DNA of 64,000 nt from Podocnemis expansa (GCA_007922195.1 ML681998.1:21328931-21392930), one strand, 5' to 3'; positions 1 to 12,260 are shown, numbered from the stretch's first letter. Numbers and translations: made by a program. The notes: generated from the letters alone by a model not told the origin.

Positions 1-1160
1 TGGTGGAGAAAAGCCTGCACACAAAGCTTTCTCTGACTTTAATAGAATGAGGATGAGTGAAGTGCTTCCCTCTCCTGGAACCCCAGACAACATTCTCCAA
101 GGGATTTATACTTGGGCACCATTAATTCATTGGTCCTTTGGCAAAACAGACGAAAAGAGAGAGAGACTGGGGGGGGGGCATGTGCATTGCTCTTCCCCAA
201 GGCCCATTGGAAAACTATGTAGAAGCTAATACAATGCTGAACTACAATGATGTTTTCACTGACCCCTCCATGACGACGAATCTCCCATCCCTTTTTAAAG
301 TCGGATTCCAGTGGCAGCTAAATGACAAAGATTCCCTGGCAATATGGCTTAGGTGGAGCCATGTTGCTTGTAAGCCATAGAGGAGCAGGAGGACTGTGGT
401 GGAACCTCCAGCTCCAATGGGGTTTATGAGCACCAGTTTCTGCTGTTTGTGTATGCTGGTGTAAGCACACTCCATTGCTCCCTAAACCTTGATTGAAGAA
501 TTTAGAGAAAATACAATGGAGGGATCCTCACAGAATTGTCTTTTTTTTTTTTTCCCTCCTGTAGCAAAGGGGAGATCCTCTCCTCCATTGCCATACTATT
601 GATTTAAAAGTCTAATTTCATTACAGTGATTACTGCAGCAATTAAATGTCTGCTTTCTTTGCTAATAGACAGTTTTGTTGTTTCTAAAAAATTTATGGTG
701 GATATTACACTGGCAGACATGAGCGCTAAGATTTTACGTTAAGCGTTTTTTATGACATTATAGTAAATACAAGAGCAAACTCAAGTGGTTTGTGCTAGCA
801 GTTGAAGTCTGGGATATGTGTATAACCTTATGCTCAATTTTCTACTTTACAGACAATGCTTTTACTTTAGATATAAATAACACTTGATGTTTAAAGACAC
901 ATTCTATCAGAATATTATGTGAAATGCTCCTCTGTATGTTTGTTTATATTTATGATATGTTTTTATTGTTTGGAGAAGGTCTTTTTTTGGTTTTTTTGCA
1001 GTTAATATTTTATTAATTTTGACAGACTATCTATGTATTACTGATTTCAAGATATTTACAGAGCAACTCATTATTGGGTTTTTGAATTGTAAAATCATAA
1101 ATGACTGTGCTGTGCTAATAGAATATAGTAAAAGCTACTTTGGGGTCTGTTACTCCTTTT
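1..1160. other. Intronic sequence, nothing recognised
   Basis: Apart from a 13-base T run at 541-553, this stretch shows no gene, RNA or repeat family I can name. Small open frames at 47-475 overlap each other on both strands and look like chance. Confidence 0.5.
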
Positions 1161-1166
1161 ACAGAT

Positions 1167-1376
1167 GGGTAGCTGTGTTAGTCTAGTTCAGCAAAAGATA
1201 GAAGGAGTGCTGTGGCACTTTTAGAGACTAACAAATTTATTTATCACATGAGCTTTCATGGGAAAAAATCCCACTCAAAGATGCTTCTAGTGTCTGACGA
1301 AGTGGAATTTTCTTCCACAAAAGCTCAGGTGATAAATAAATCTGTCAGTCTTTAAAAGTGCTGCAGGACTCATTGT
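1167..1376. mobile_element. Penelope-like terminus, head-to-head inverted pair (copy A)
   Basis: The left arm (1167-1282) is on the minus strand. It starts GGTAGCTGTGTTAGTCTAG and contains GACTAACAAATTTATTT and GAGCTTTCATGGG. The right arm (about 1290-1376) is the same terminus on the plus strand, with CTGACGA at 1294-1300, a 6-bp stem (GTGGAA/TTCCAC) and AAAA where the family has GAAA. The terminus is assigned to a Penelope-like element because the same sequence closes the GIY-YIG-encoding copy at 7436-8076. The core is hammerhead-like but the G12 to A change should disable it. Confidence 0.75.
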
Positions 1377-1949
1377 TGGTTTTACTCCTTTAAAAATGTG
1401 AAATATTAGAATGCTGATATATTCTGGTATATCATAGCTTTTTATGTTAGCCTGGGATGAATTTATTTCTGTTCCATTAAAATACATAGCCCACATTATT
1501 CGGAATACATTTAAAATATTATACTACTTAAAAAAAGGGGGTGGGGAGGCCAGGAAATCCTTTTAGAACACAAGAACATAAGGCTATATTGGGTCAAACC
1601 AGTGGTTTAGTTGCTCCTGTTTTCTGATGGTGGCTGGTGGTAGATGCTTCAGAAGAAATTAACAGAACAGGGCAATTATTGAATGATCCATTCATCATTC
1701 CCAAGTCCCAACTTCTGATAGTCGGGCTTAGGCACACACGCGGGGTTTCATCCCTGACATGTTAGCTAATACACTATCCACCAAGAATTTACCTAATTCC
1801 TATTTTGAACCCTATTGTAATTTTGGCCTTCACATATCCACTGGCAATGAGTTCCCCAGGTTGACCATGCATTGTGTGGAAAAAATACTTCCATATGTAA
1901 TACTTCTGCCTATTAATTTCTTTGGGTGGTCCCTATTTCTCGTATCCAA

Positions 1950-2084
1950 AGGGGTAGTCGTGTGAGTCTAGTTCAGCAAAACAAACAAGGAGTCCTGTGG
2001 TACTTTTACAGACTAACAGATTTATTTATCACATGAGCTTTCATGGGAAAAAAATCCCACTTGGACAGATACTTCTTTAGTGTT
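1950..2084 (-). mobile_element. Penelope-like terminus nested in CR1 (copy B)
   Basis: The sequence GGGGTAGTCGTGTGAGTCTAG, then GGAGTCCTGTGGTACTTTT, GACTAACAGATTTATTTATC and GAGCTTTCATGGG, is a minus-strand Penelope terminus. The CR1 reads continuously on either side, so this insertion came later. In sense direction the core has GAAA, but CTGANGA has become CTGTCCA. Confidence 0.75.
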
Positions 2085-2394
2085 GTTTAAAGAGGAATGT
2101 GGCACTTCCTTATTCAATTTCTACACACCATTCATGATATTATAGGCCTCTGTCATGTCTTTCCTTTAGTCATTTTTTTCCTAAACTGAACAAGCCCAGT
2201 TTTTTTAATATATCTTCATATGGAAACTTGTCCATACCCCTAATCTTTTTTTTGTCCTTTTCCGAACCTTTTCCTCAATTTTAATATTTTTTTTAAACGG
2301 AGCAACCAAAACCACATGCAGTATTCAAGTTAAGGTCATTATGATAATACCTGTCTTCTCTCTCCTTTTCCTAATGGTTCCTAGTATTCTGTTA

Positions 2395-2600
2395 GTGTTT
2401 TGGTTTGTTTTGGGTGTGTGAGTGTTTGGTTGGGGAAGCTTTTGTTTTGTTTTTTGTTTGTTTTGGGTTGGGTTTTTTTGTTTGTTTGTTTTTTGCTTTC
2501 TTTTGAGAGTTTTTGTTTTCTTTTTGGCTGAGCAAATATTTTCAGAGAATTATCCACAGTGAGTTCAAGTTTTTTGTTTTTTGGGGTTTTTTTGAGTGGT
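2395..2600 (+). repeat. T/G-rich low-complexity tract
   Basis: Runs of GTTTTGTTTT, TTTGTTTGTTTG and GGGTTTTTTT interrupt the antisense CR1 copy. This is simple-sequence expansion and has no coding meaning. Confidence 0.8.
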
Positions 2601-3329
2601 AACAGCTTATTTAAACTTCATCCTGTTGTATGTATAGTTGGGATTATTTTTTTTTCTGGTTTTCTAATATGAATCAACTTTCATCTTCCTTTTCATTGCC
2701 CAGTCATCCAGTTTAGTGAGATCCCTTTTAACTCTTCACAGTCATCTTTGGACTTAACTAACTTGAGTAATTTAGTATCATCTGCCACGTCACTGTTTAT
2801 CTCCTTTTTCCTGATCATTCATGAATATGTTGAACAACACAGGCTCCAGTACAGATCATTTGGGGACCCCCCTACTTACCACTTTCCTTTGCAAAAACTG
2901 GCCATTTATTCCTACCTCATGTTTCCTATTTTTAGCTAGTTCCTGATCTCTGAGAGCATCTTTCCTCTTAGTCCATGGCTCCTTACTTTGCTTAAGAGCC
3001 TTTGGTGTAGGATCTTATCAAAGACTTTGTGCAAATCCAAGAACACTATATCAAGAGTCACCTTTTTCTGCTCATTGACACCTTCAAAAATTCTAATAGA
3101 TGGTGAGAGGTATTATTTCCCTTTATAAAGCATTCTTCTTCAACATACATATTTATCCGACATTTCTGTTTTTTACTATAGTGCCAGCTCATTTGACTGG
3201 TAGTGAAGTTATGCTTACCAGCAAGTAGTTGCCAGAATCATCTCTGGAGCCTTTTTAAAAATCAATGTTACATTTGCTATCCTCCAATCATCTACCACAG
3301 AGGTTGGAGGATATCTACAATATTAATAA

Positions 3330-4265
3330 ATTATTAGTATGGTGACATCATAATTTGAAGGATACAGAAAATAATAACATACTTTCTGATTTTATCCAAA
3401 ACAATACATCAGTGCATTCTGCACCTGGTGTGACCTTGTATTTTAAATTGCAAATGAAAACAGCTAATTTCCTGCTCCACTGTTGCGAAACTACCATCCT
3501 CTCAGACAAAAAATATATCCAAATCATAATGCACCTTTTCAAAATGACTTTGTTCAGAACTTAAAGACCTGCAGACCCGCCTTGGAAAGCACACAGACAG
3601 TTATGTTCCTATATCATTCTACATTTTCTATATTTTCTTTACTCTGGTTCTTAAAATATTGGTATCTAAGCAGGGGGGTTTTTTGCCCTTGGGAGATAGT
3701 TTGATGCTGCTGACTATTCTCCACTGGGAGTCATAATCCTCTCTGTTAGACAAATCCTGATGGCCCTTCTCCATAGGCATAAGTAGTCTGAGAGGTAATT
3801 ATATCAGCTATTGCCTTGCAGTGGCAGGGCATGAAGATGCCACACCCAAGCATTTACACTCTGTGTAAATCATGATGCTCTTCTACACATCATGATTAAT
3901 GCTCTTGGGATGTGGTGGAGTACAGCCAGTAGAGAGATCAGTGGTGGGCTCCATTGGATCCAGTGGCCAAATATACATGCTGTTTCATGCATATCCCAAT
4001 GAGTACTGAGCTGCAGTAGAGATTCCACTAATGCTTCCCAGCATAGGAGAGGGTTCTGTCTCCCGCTGACTACCCCATTGCTGAAGGCAAAAGAGATTGG
4101 CCTTTAGCAATGCTGTAGTGGAGTGGTGATGATTGTGATACCATGAGCAGTGAGAAATAAGCAGCCAGAGACAAACAAATATATTGTTTTCTTATTAGTG
4201 ACATGAGTAATAAAAATACAGAGGGAGGTTACAGTATTATCATTTTATTTTAATCAGGTGCTTAT
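3330..4265. other. Intronic sequence, nothing recognised
   Basis: Mixed-composition sequence without a splice-compatible exon or a repeat family I can name. Overlapping small ORFs at 3348-3704 on both strands argue against coding. Confidence 0.45.
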
Positions 4266-4268
4266 ATA

Positions 4269-4397
4269 TAGAATCCTGCAAAGCCACAGATATCCATGAT
4301 GGTCTGCATCCCCAGGTGCAATGTGGCTATCCATGGACAATTTCTTGCGGATGCAGATAGGATGTGGATCCACATATTTGTATCTGTGCAGGGCTCT
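4269..4397. repeat. MITE-like element with imperfect terminal repeats
   Basis: The left end TAGAATCCTGCAAAGCC and right end CTGTGCAGGGCTCTT are imperfect inverted repeats. Between them are alternating GGATATCC/GGATGCAGATA-like blocks (ATATCCATG, GCTATCCATG, GCGGATGCAG). This resembles a reptile repeat with GCAGGGCTCT ends and internal GCGGATATCC units. Family name unknown. Confidence 0.45.
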
Positions 4398-4399
4398 TC

Positions 4400-7300
4400 T
4401 CATCCAGTCTTCATCTCTGTAGTATCTGAGTACCTTCCAAAAGCGTGTTAAGCATTGTGATTAACATCCCTCATCTGCTTTGTCACTCTCATTCTCTCCC
4501 TAGGGAGACAGTTGTATTTCCAGAGTGGTGTTTTATTTCTATAGGATTTTTCTTTTAGGTTTTGTTGTCTGTTTTGTTTTTGTTTTGGTTTGGTTTGGGT
4601 TTTTTTTTTTTAATGTAAATACTGCTGTATGTTTATGTTACAGAAGGCAGGTCAAAAAAATGAGCCTTTCACTTGAAGTTGAATGTAATGAGGTTTGTGA
4701 TGAGCTCCAGTAGGTCCTTCATTCCACAGTCTCCGATGAGCGCCCAGAAAAGCTGTCTCCTGCACTAATGCATTTTACCTTTATAGCAGTAAGCTCCATT
4801 ATGTCTGAAGAGTGGAGTTGTTGGCTATGGTTTTCATCCTGGAGCTTTAGATGATGATTTAGATATTCTGGGCTCACTGAGAACCTTGAAGATAATGACT
4901 GAGACCTTAAACTTGACACAGTATTTTCTGAGAAGGCGGAATGGAAGACAGGTTTGCTGTGTTCCCAGCAGCCCTTGTTACTGAATGAACATGCTGCACT
5001 ATTCTATACTAGCTATAATTTCCTAAAGGCTGATGGCTTCATGCCCAGGTATATTACACTGCTGTAGCCCAGACAGAAGGTGACACAGGTTACTCTCCAT
5101 TAGGATGGGAAGGAGTTTCCTTACCAATCAGAAATAGTAGAAAAGTATTACTTGTGAATGCTACTAATGGGGATTTAAAAGCAAGGAATCCAGGAGCTTT
5201 CCTAAACTAGAGAAACAGCAAGATATATAGAACATATTGGAATTGTATTTAAATAGAACATGTTTTTCCATGGCACATCAGACTTCCACTGAATGTATGC
5301 CAAACCAATCTTAAAATAACAACTTACTAACATTGAATCAATAAAATTCAGAAAATAGAAGTTGCTTTTCTCAGAGTTCTCTTGGATAACCAGGAATTTT
5401 ACCTTGGCATTTACTAATGTCTGATCAACCAGTTTTAACACAGGGATAACTTTTCAATCAGTGATTCTTTTTACCTAGAAAAGGAATGCAGGATCAGGCC
5501 TTCACAGTGAAATAAGCAGATGCTGAGGCAGCTTCACTTTACATTCTGGACTGGGAAAATGGCACTAATAATTGTCTAAAAGATACTAAGTTTACTGTTA
5601 TATTTTAATGAATCATTCAATTGTGTTAATGCATTTTAGTTAAAAAAGAGAGAGTTTCTCCAAATACAATTAAAAACGAAAAGAAACAGGAACAAGATGG
5701 AGTTCCTAATGAAAAGGAGGGTTACCCAAGGATAGCTGGCATGGTCATAGGTTAGTCTGTCCTGCTACCATGATCCATATCAAGATATAGTTCTCATAAG
5801 ATAAGTAACAGCAAGTAACATTCTTTCAGCAGCCATAAGGGATCAGTGAAAAGTCAAATACCATTCAAATATTGATTTCAAAGTGACTTCATGTGGTATA
5901 ACTCAGAATCAGCATAGGTTTGGCCTATAATATATTTTTAATTATTTTAATAACCCCAGAGGGGGGAAGTTGTGGTTATTGCAGGGTTTTCTTTAATAAA
6001 TGTATGACTTCCCAGATCTCTCAAACAGAAGTATAGTCAGTCTTGAAAGTAGCGGTACTAAAGCCAGTCTTGCTGATTACAGAGCAAATTCTCAAAGCTA
6101 TTTCCAATATTATAAAAATTTCCAAGAATACAATGCACTGTGCAAAGAAATAATTAAATACTCATGAAAAAAATTCTATTTTATTACATTATGGGCAAAA
6201 TAACAAAAGGTTGAAACCTTTTGGCCTTAAAAGGCAAAGCCATTACAACATACTTCAGGCTTCTTAGCATTTTCATTGAGTGTGCTGTGTGTGTGTTTTT
6301 GTACACTTTATTTATTCTCATTGTTCTCATGTGAGGCCAGGTGCCTCTTAACTCATTGCTTCACTTTTCTTGAGTTATGGCCCTTGCCACACTCCTGAAC
6401 AGTAAGAATAATATAAATATCCATCTCTCTTTTTCTCTTGGACACAGATACATGCACACAGTATGAACCTGCAGTCCTTATGCAAACAAAAGTCCCAATA
6501 AAATCAATACTAGGTACATATAAATGTTAATATACCATGAAAAAATATAGATGCATACAAACAATAGCCTTTCTTACTATTACCATGGGAGTATTGTCAC
6601 TAATTTTGGTAGGGCAGGATTATGTTCAATGCATATTATGAATTTAACAAACTATTATTAAAATCAAATATAAAGAATAGCTGCCATTCCCTTATAGTGG
6701 CAACTGCATATGTCCTGTGATGAGGTTCACTCCACATCAGGGCACCTTCTTTTGGCTGAATCAGGGGATCTGCTCTCATTTGGTTTAGCTACCACCTCTG
6801 TCACTTGCTCATGATAAAGTCCTTCTTGGTCCCCAGGATTTGGAGTGCTCTGGTTTCATAACTCAGCTACATCGGTATGTAGTTTTTCCTTTCCAGGATA
6901 GTTGAGTACCACTGGACAATCTGCCTATGTGCTGTCTCAGACTATCTTCTGTAATTTCCAGTCTGCATCATTTTCCCAGTGGCTGGAGTTTGGCCTGCCC
7001 ACTATTGTGTTCCAGTGCAGGGTGTTATCACCTGTCACAATATTTGTTAAATGAGTGAGGTACAAGATGATATTCCATCAAACTGGAGTGTCAGAAATAA
7101 GTGCCCACAGCTGAGCAAATGCAGGTTCTTTTCCTCCTTAAGAACAAAAAGACAAAAGCAAAAAGGATAGTATTAATCCTGGTGACCAAAAAAGTACACT
7201 CCACAAATCAGCCATGAAGCCATTAAAGCAGTTTTGTTAAGCTCTTTGGGCCTATGCACAAAGCCCAAGTAAACTGACTTTGTACTAGAATTTCTGTGCC

Positions 7301-7400
7301 AGCTGGACTGAGGAAGGCAGAATCTGAACCAAAGCACTCTGCAGAATATTTTTTCTGCCTAAAACACCACTCAATACTTGATCCTCTAACTACAACCCAT
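4400..7400. other. Mostly unique intronic sequence
   Basis: A G/T-rich low-complexity tract lies at 4559-4612. A stretch at about 6715-7045 begins TGTGATGAGGTTCACTCC and ends CCTGTCACA, which could be an old LTR, but I see no duplicated target site. The rest is AT-rich and shows no gene. Confidence 0.4.
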
Positions 7401-7435
7401 TCTGCCCCTCCCCACCCTAATAGTACAGTAGATAG

Positions 7436-7813
7436 AGCCCACACAGAACACACTTCCTATCCCACGGGTGGCAAAACTCAAACACATGCTTTCATACTAA
7501 TGTGGTTTATGCCATCATGTGCAAGAAATGCCCCAACACCTTATATATTGGACAAACAGGACGATCGCTCCCTAAGAGACTGAATGAGCACAGAGCTGAT
7601 ATCAGAAATCAAAGAACAAAGAAACCAGTTGCTGAGCACTTCCATCTTCCTAATCACTCGATGATGGATTTGTTAACGACTGTCCTTAGAGATGTACCTG
7701 GGACATCAAGACTCCAAAGAGAAACAGCTGAACTCGAATTAATATGCAAACTAAATTCTGTGAAAGCAGGACTCAATCGAGATTATGGGTTCTTTTCCCA
7801 TTACAAAGGGTAA
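7436..7813 (+). pseudogene. Penelope-like GIY-YIG endonuclease domain fragment
   Basis: An in-frame TAG at 7433 precedes an open frame to the stop at 7811-7813 (about 125 codons). It includes NVVYAIMCKKCPNTLYIGQT, then GRSLPKRLNEHRADI. The Y-A-I...Y-I-G signature, the following GRSL-x3-R-x2-EH and the C-x2-C pair are typical of the endonuclease domain at the C-terminus of Penelope-like reverse transcriptases, which nicks target DNA during retrotransposition. The tail includes AEHFHLPNHSMMDL and a glutamate-rich helix (RETAELELICKLNS), as in the family. The reverse transcriptase is absent, so this is a remnant, although the domain frame is still intact. Confidence 0.8.
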
Positions 7814-7949
7814 TTTGACTTCAGGCTTCCCATTCTTTAAGCCTGTAAACTGCTCTGATTTGCTGTTACTGTATGACCTGATCCTATGTTTTACACCCCC
7901 TTGCATTTAGTTTCATTCCTTTCTGTAAGTTCACCCATCTTCGAAGCAT

Positions 7950-7986
7950 CTGAGGAAGTGGGATCTTCTCCCACGAAAGCTCATGC
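7950..7986 (+). ncRNA. Hammerhead-ribozyme-like core in the PLE terminus
   Basis: The order is CTGAGGA (box CUGANGA), GTGGGA-TCTTC-TCCCAC (stem II, 6 bp with a 5-base loop), GAAA, then a short potential stem III (GC-TCAT-GC). Penelope-like elements are known to carry hammerhead motifs in their terminal repeats. In this copy the base expected to pair with A15.1 and the cleavage position are not convincing (ATGCAAAA follows), so activity is doubtful. Confidence 0.5.
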
Positions 7987-8079
7987 AAAAAATAAATCTG
8001 TTAGTCTTAAAGTGCCACACAACTGCTTGTTGTTTTTTTACTGGACTAGACTAACACGGCTATCCCTTTGGAAACTTTC

Positions 8080-11000
8080 ATACTGTGGCCACCTTATCCT
8101 CAGCACAGTAGCATTGGTCTGATATACTCAGCCCTTTGCTCCCCACTCCCCCTTTAATTCTTCTCTTTTTTATCCAGAATCTCTTATTAGATTTCTTTTT
8201 ATGACCTTTGCAAATGAAGGATAACATACTAAGAATCATTGTTCTTGCCAGTGGGCACTGGGTACGGCCTCTGATGTCTACCAAAAAGAGACATCTTTTC
8301 CTACAGAAAGCAGGTGATAAAAGCCTAATGGAACATTGTGCTGGTACACTTTCTCTCTCTTCATTGTCAGCAGAAGTGGATGCTGGCAAGTTCATAGTTG
8401 CCTAATGTTGTGTTTCTGAAGTCATTTTGGGGAAAGTAATGTAACTGACATTACAATTGATTAACAGCTGTGTATAATGTTGGACTATTTTTTCAAGCTG
8501 AGTGGGACTTATTAGAACTGGTATGTCAACCCTCCCTCCTTATAGCCCATCCCCACCCCTTAATCTGGTTGATTGAGACCAGAATAGAAAATGGGAGGAC
8601 TGATGGCAGTCCCCAAATATGAGGAAGTGATTATAGAATTACACACACTGTGCAATTCTATCTTATATTTGCTCAGTGGTATATTTGTGAATGGTGGTAT
8701 ATTCTGGGTTAGGTGGTACACTCTGCTCCAAGGGCTCACTCAGGGCCAATGTTCCATCTAGCCTCCCTTCTTGTTCAAAATTATATTAGCCATTTGGCAA
8801 GAGAGTGTGATAAGGATTATGATCTTTTCAGTATGCAAATTTGTCCTGTTAGAGGTGACTTGGCCTGTGCAATGAAATGACATACTAAGGTTTAGGTTGG
8901 GGTTTGGCCGAGAGCAGTCTAGCAGGTGCTCTGGTAAGGTTGGTAAATTGTGGGAGCTATCAAAAATGGTGGTGCTTTGTTAGCGCTTATGACTGAGGAA
9001 ATATGTGCTTTGTGACTTAGGCAGTCAGTCCGAGGGTCCTATTAGAGTCTTCTCTGGTCTTTTGTGAGCATATGGCGGTTGTAGCAAGAAAGATTTTTAC
9101 CATTTTCGCATGGTGAAATGAATGCAGCCTTTTTCTTTTGGATAAGGACTTTGATATACATATACAAGTCTCTGGCTCCTTGAAATTGCACCAGTGATTA
9201 TTTTTTCTGCAAGGGACCCATTTTGCCATCTTACTGAATTTCCTAGACACCTAATTTCATGTTGTTAATTTTCTCTGTTAGGCTACATTATTATTTAGAA
9301 ATATTTTTGTAATTAAAACAAGATTTCTCTTCTTTTTTGCACTTGCATTGAGTCAGTCTCCATCCACGTTTTTATGTTTCACCCCAGTGACAATTATTGA
9401 TGATGCGTCCCTATAACTAACTATGCTTTTGTCACATTTGGTCCTTGTTAATGTCACATTCGTTTTCACTAGTACATATTTTTTTCTTCTTTCTTGCACT
9501 GTTTACCCACTCATCCATTTTTTGTCACATTCCACTTATTTTCACATTAGCTATATTTGCAGGGTAGTCCTGAATGGGAAATATCAGAACAGATAGAACA
9601 TCCCTGATAATATGGGAACACTACAGTCAGCATGACCTCTCCCACACCATGTGTGACAAGTCACGCTGCGCAGAGGATGCCATTTTGTTGTCAACCTATC
9701 CTCTTGTTCAGGCAAAGCCCTCATTAAAGAAAATAGGAATTTTGCCTGAGTGAAGACTGCATAATCCGTGTTCTGATCTGTAGGATTGAATATGTGAGAG
9801 AAAAGAATATTAAATAAAAATGTTTAAAATAATTTTTTCCCAAAACTCATTTTATACAAATCATTCTTGAACGTCTTTTGTTCCTTTAGAAGAAACATAG
9901 GGCTGTCAGAATGGTCTTAACTAATTAAGGATGCAGCCTAATGCACACATTTTACATTACTAATACAAACTTTCTGTTATCATTGTCTGTTTTTAAGAAT
10001 GAAGACGACATTTCTTTAGTGCGCTTCACTGCTCCCCCATTGCTGACTTCATTGAGACAAAATGTTTGATATTAACATTTCCAAATTGTTAAAAATATAG
10101 ATTAAAGTCCAACTTTCAAGTTAACTTAAAGGTTAAGTGTACAGCAGTAGCAGAGCCCAAAGTAATTTAACCCCTGTTTAATAAGACCTAAGTATAAAGA
10201 ATAAAGACAGCATTTTTCTTCTTCCTTTTTTTTAAAGAAGCCACATGAAATGTTCTGAGTTAAGTTTTACCATTCATAATGAATGCAGTCTCGCCATTCA
10301 AATGCGACCATAAGTACACAGAAGATAAGAATTTAATTAAATGTAGATTAAAACCAAACAGGAAAACACACTCGCTGATAATTTTATCCCATCCTCTGGC
10401 CATATTTTTTATACTTCCTTCTTGTTCTTCTTTGGGCTATAGCTTATCAACATGCCGATAGTACCATAACTCATTACATCTGATGGTGCAGCTGAAATGT
10501 GCAAGCTTGGTGCTTGAATTTCAGAGGCACTTAAAATGCAAAGCATGTAAATGTCTATGTTAAATATATTAGTGTGGTAATGTTTGTGAAAAGAGAGTGA
10601 TTTCTAATAAATCGTTGTACCTCACATCATATATTAGCTTTGTCCAATCACAAACTGGTTCAGAAAAATCTGCTAAGCTTTCCCTTAAAAGAAATCACTT
10701 CTGTTTTCATCTGCCTCACATTGCCATTTTCATCTTAATTTCAGTCACTGATACAAATGACTAAAAATGTAGACGTTTGTGGCTAGATCAATGTACAACA
10801 TACAGGTGACTGAAATATTTGATTTACCTTCACAATCAAATCTCAATGCATTCATATGAATAATCCATTTAGGAGGCTGGTTTTCTTTTTAGTATGGTAG
10901 ATGTAAATCATGAAAAATTAAAATGAAAGATATTCCCATTGGTTGAATACATCCCCCCACACACAAAATTTCGTTGGTTTTACTGAATCTGTTTCACCTG

Positions 11001-12255
11001 CAGGTGCTAAACACATCTGCAACAGGCTTCATAGCTACAGATTATTTCCATAACAAAAAGTAAATGTGTATTGAAAAGAAAGTAACCTACATCCTTTGTT
11101 AGTTACTTTGTGCTACTCTCTTCTGCCACTGAATGTGCTATATATTTCATGGGAAGATGTTAAACAGTTGAGATCTGTGGAGAACACCACTCATGATGGA
11201 AAAGGCATCAGACTCAGCTCAATAATTTTGAGATCAAAGTAGTGGTTTTGTTAATTAAATATTATGCTAAGGTTTAGAATGTCAATGTATTCTTTAATAT
11301 GCAATCTTGATTTATTAAGCACTATTAAAGCATAACTGAAATCATTTATATGCTCATGCTATCTTGTATTTATAACCAAGACATGTAAGAACTGGAACAT
11401 CCTTTCGTTTTGCAATAAAAAATGATTTTTTTTGCCATTTTAAAGGCAAAAATTATTTTATTTATTATTTAAGTATATATTGTACTGAAGTGTCTAAGAT
11501 TGCTCCACAGTTGCAAGCGTAGACAGGGATTTCTAATTGCAGCATCTTTTGAACACATGGCATTTTCAAATGAAAAAGATGTAGCTGCTGCTGCTTATAA
11601 CCACATAACAATGGACCTAGGCTTTATAGCCAAGTCTCATTGGAAATTACTTCATGTCTGAAGTTTAATAATGTCAGGAAGCAATTTCTAATGTTATCAG
11701 TCCTCCATAAGGCCATACCTAAACTGCTGTTACTCAAATGTGGGACAGAATATGAAACGAATTCGTGAAATGACCTACATGATAGTACCAGAAGTACAGG
11801 TTGCTTACAATGGTTTGGATTACTTCCCTTAACATTTTCTGTATGTTTAATTTCATGATTGAGGTCAGTGCTCTCACTGATCAGCACTCAGAGCTCCCAT
11901 TGACTTCCCCACATGGAGCAGTGATGAGACTAGGCTCTCAAGATTCCCGTTATAAATAATTCAGATTACTAATAGTGAGATGCTGTTGGTTTGTGTCAGA
12001 TGGAACTAAATTTGAGGCTAAAATTAAAAGCATTGGAAACTAAAAGTCTGCAAAACACTAAAGCCATTTGACATGTTGAAAAAGGTACAATATTATAAAA
12101 GCTTTTTAGGTCATGCCAAAGAATAAGAAAAGGTATTAGAAAGGAAAATTTTATATTTCAGTAGTCATAGCAATGGAGTAAATTTCCTTGCCTCACAAGG
12201 CCCACTGCTGCTTTTTTTATGGACAATGGAGAAAAGAAAACCACAGGACTTAGAA
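8080..12255. other. Repeat-poor intronic block
   Basis: About 4.2 kb of AT-rich sequence in which I recognise no LINE, MITE or gene. Small ORFs (for example 8078-8395 minus, 11624-11887 minus) have no recognisable protein character. Conserved non-coding elements would be plausible here but cannot be judged without alignment. Confidence 0.45.
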
Positions 12256-12260
12256 AGAAA

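Larger units (their letters stand above)
1563..3325 (-). mobile_element. CR1 LINE, antisense, long 5'-truncated copy
   Basis: On the plus strand the copy starts GAACACAAGAACATAAGGC and runs through the CR1 landmarks AATGAGTTCCCCAGGTTGAC, TTCATGATATTATAGGCCTC, TGTATGTATAGTTGGGATTA and TCATTTGGGGACCCCCCTAC, ending near GCTATCCTCCAATCATC. This is the reverse complement of a turtle-type CR1 3' half (reverse transcriptase plus 3' UTR). It is badly decayed: no frame stays open beyond 63 codons, and a G/T-rich expansion at 2395-2600 has disrupted it. A Penelope-like terminus has inserted at 1950-2084. Family assignment is strong; exact ends are approximate. Confidence 0.85.
7436..8076 (+). mobile_element. 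Penelope-like retroelement, 3' end (copy C)
   Basis: This is the most informative Penelope copy. A degraded GIY-YIG endonuclease frame (7436-7813) is followed by about 130 bases of 3' UTR and then the terminus found elsewhere in the window: GAAGCATCTGAGGAAGTGGG, CCCACGAAAGCTCATGC, AATAAATCTGTTAGTC and TAGACTAACACGGCTATCCC. That link ties the short scattered termini to a Penelope-like family. The 5' part, including the reverse transcriptase, is missing. The hammerhead-like core at 7950-7986 keeps CTGAGGA, a perfect 6-bp stem II (7958-7963 with 7969-7974) and GAAA at 7975-7978. Confidence 0.8.

Noticed and set aside
6715..7045. Possible LTR bounded by TGTGATGAGG and CCTGTCACA
   Set aside because: No target duplication, TATA box or polyadenylation signal in a consistent order could be found.
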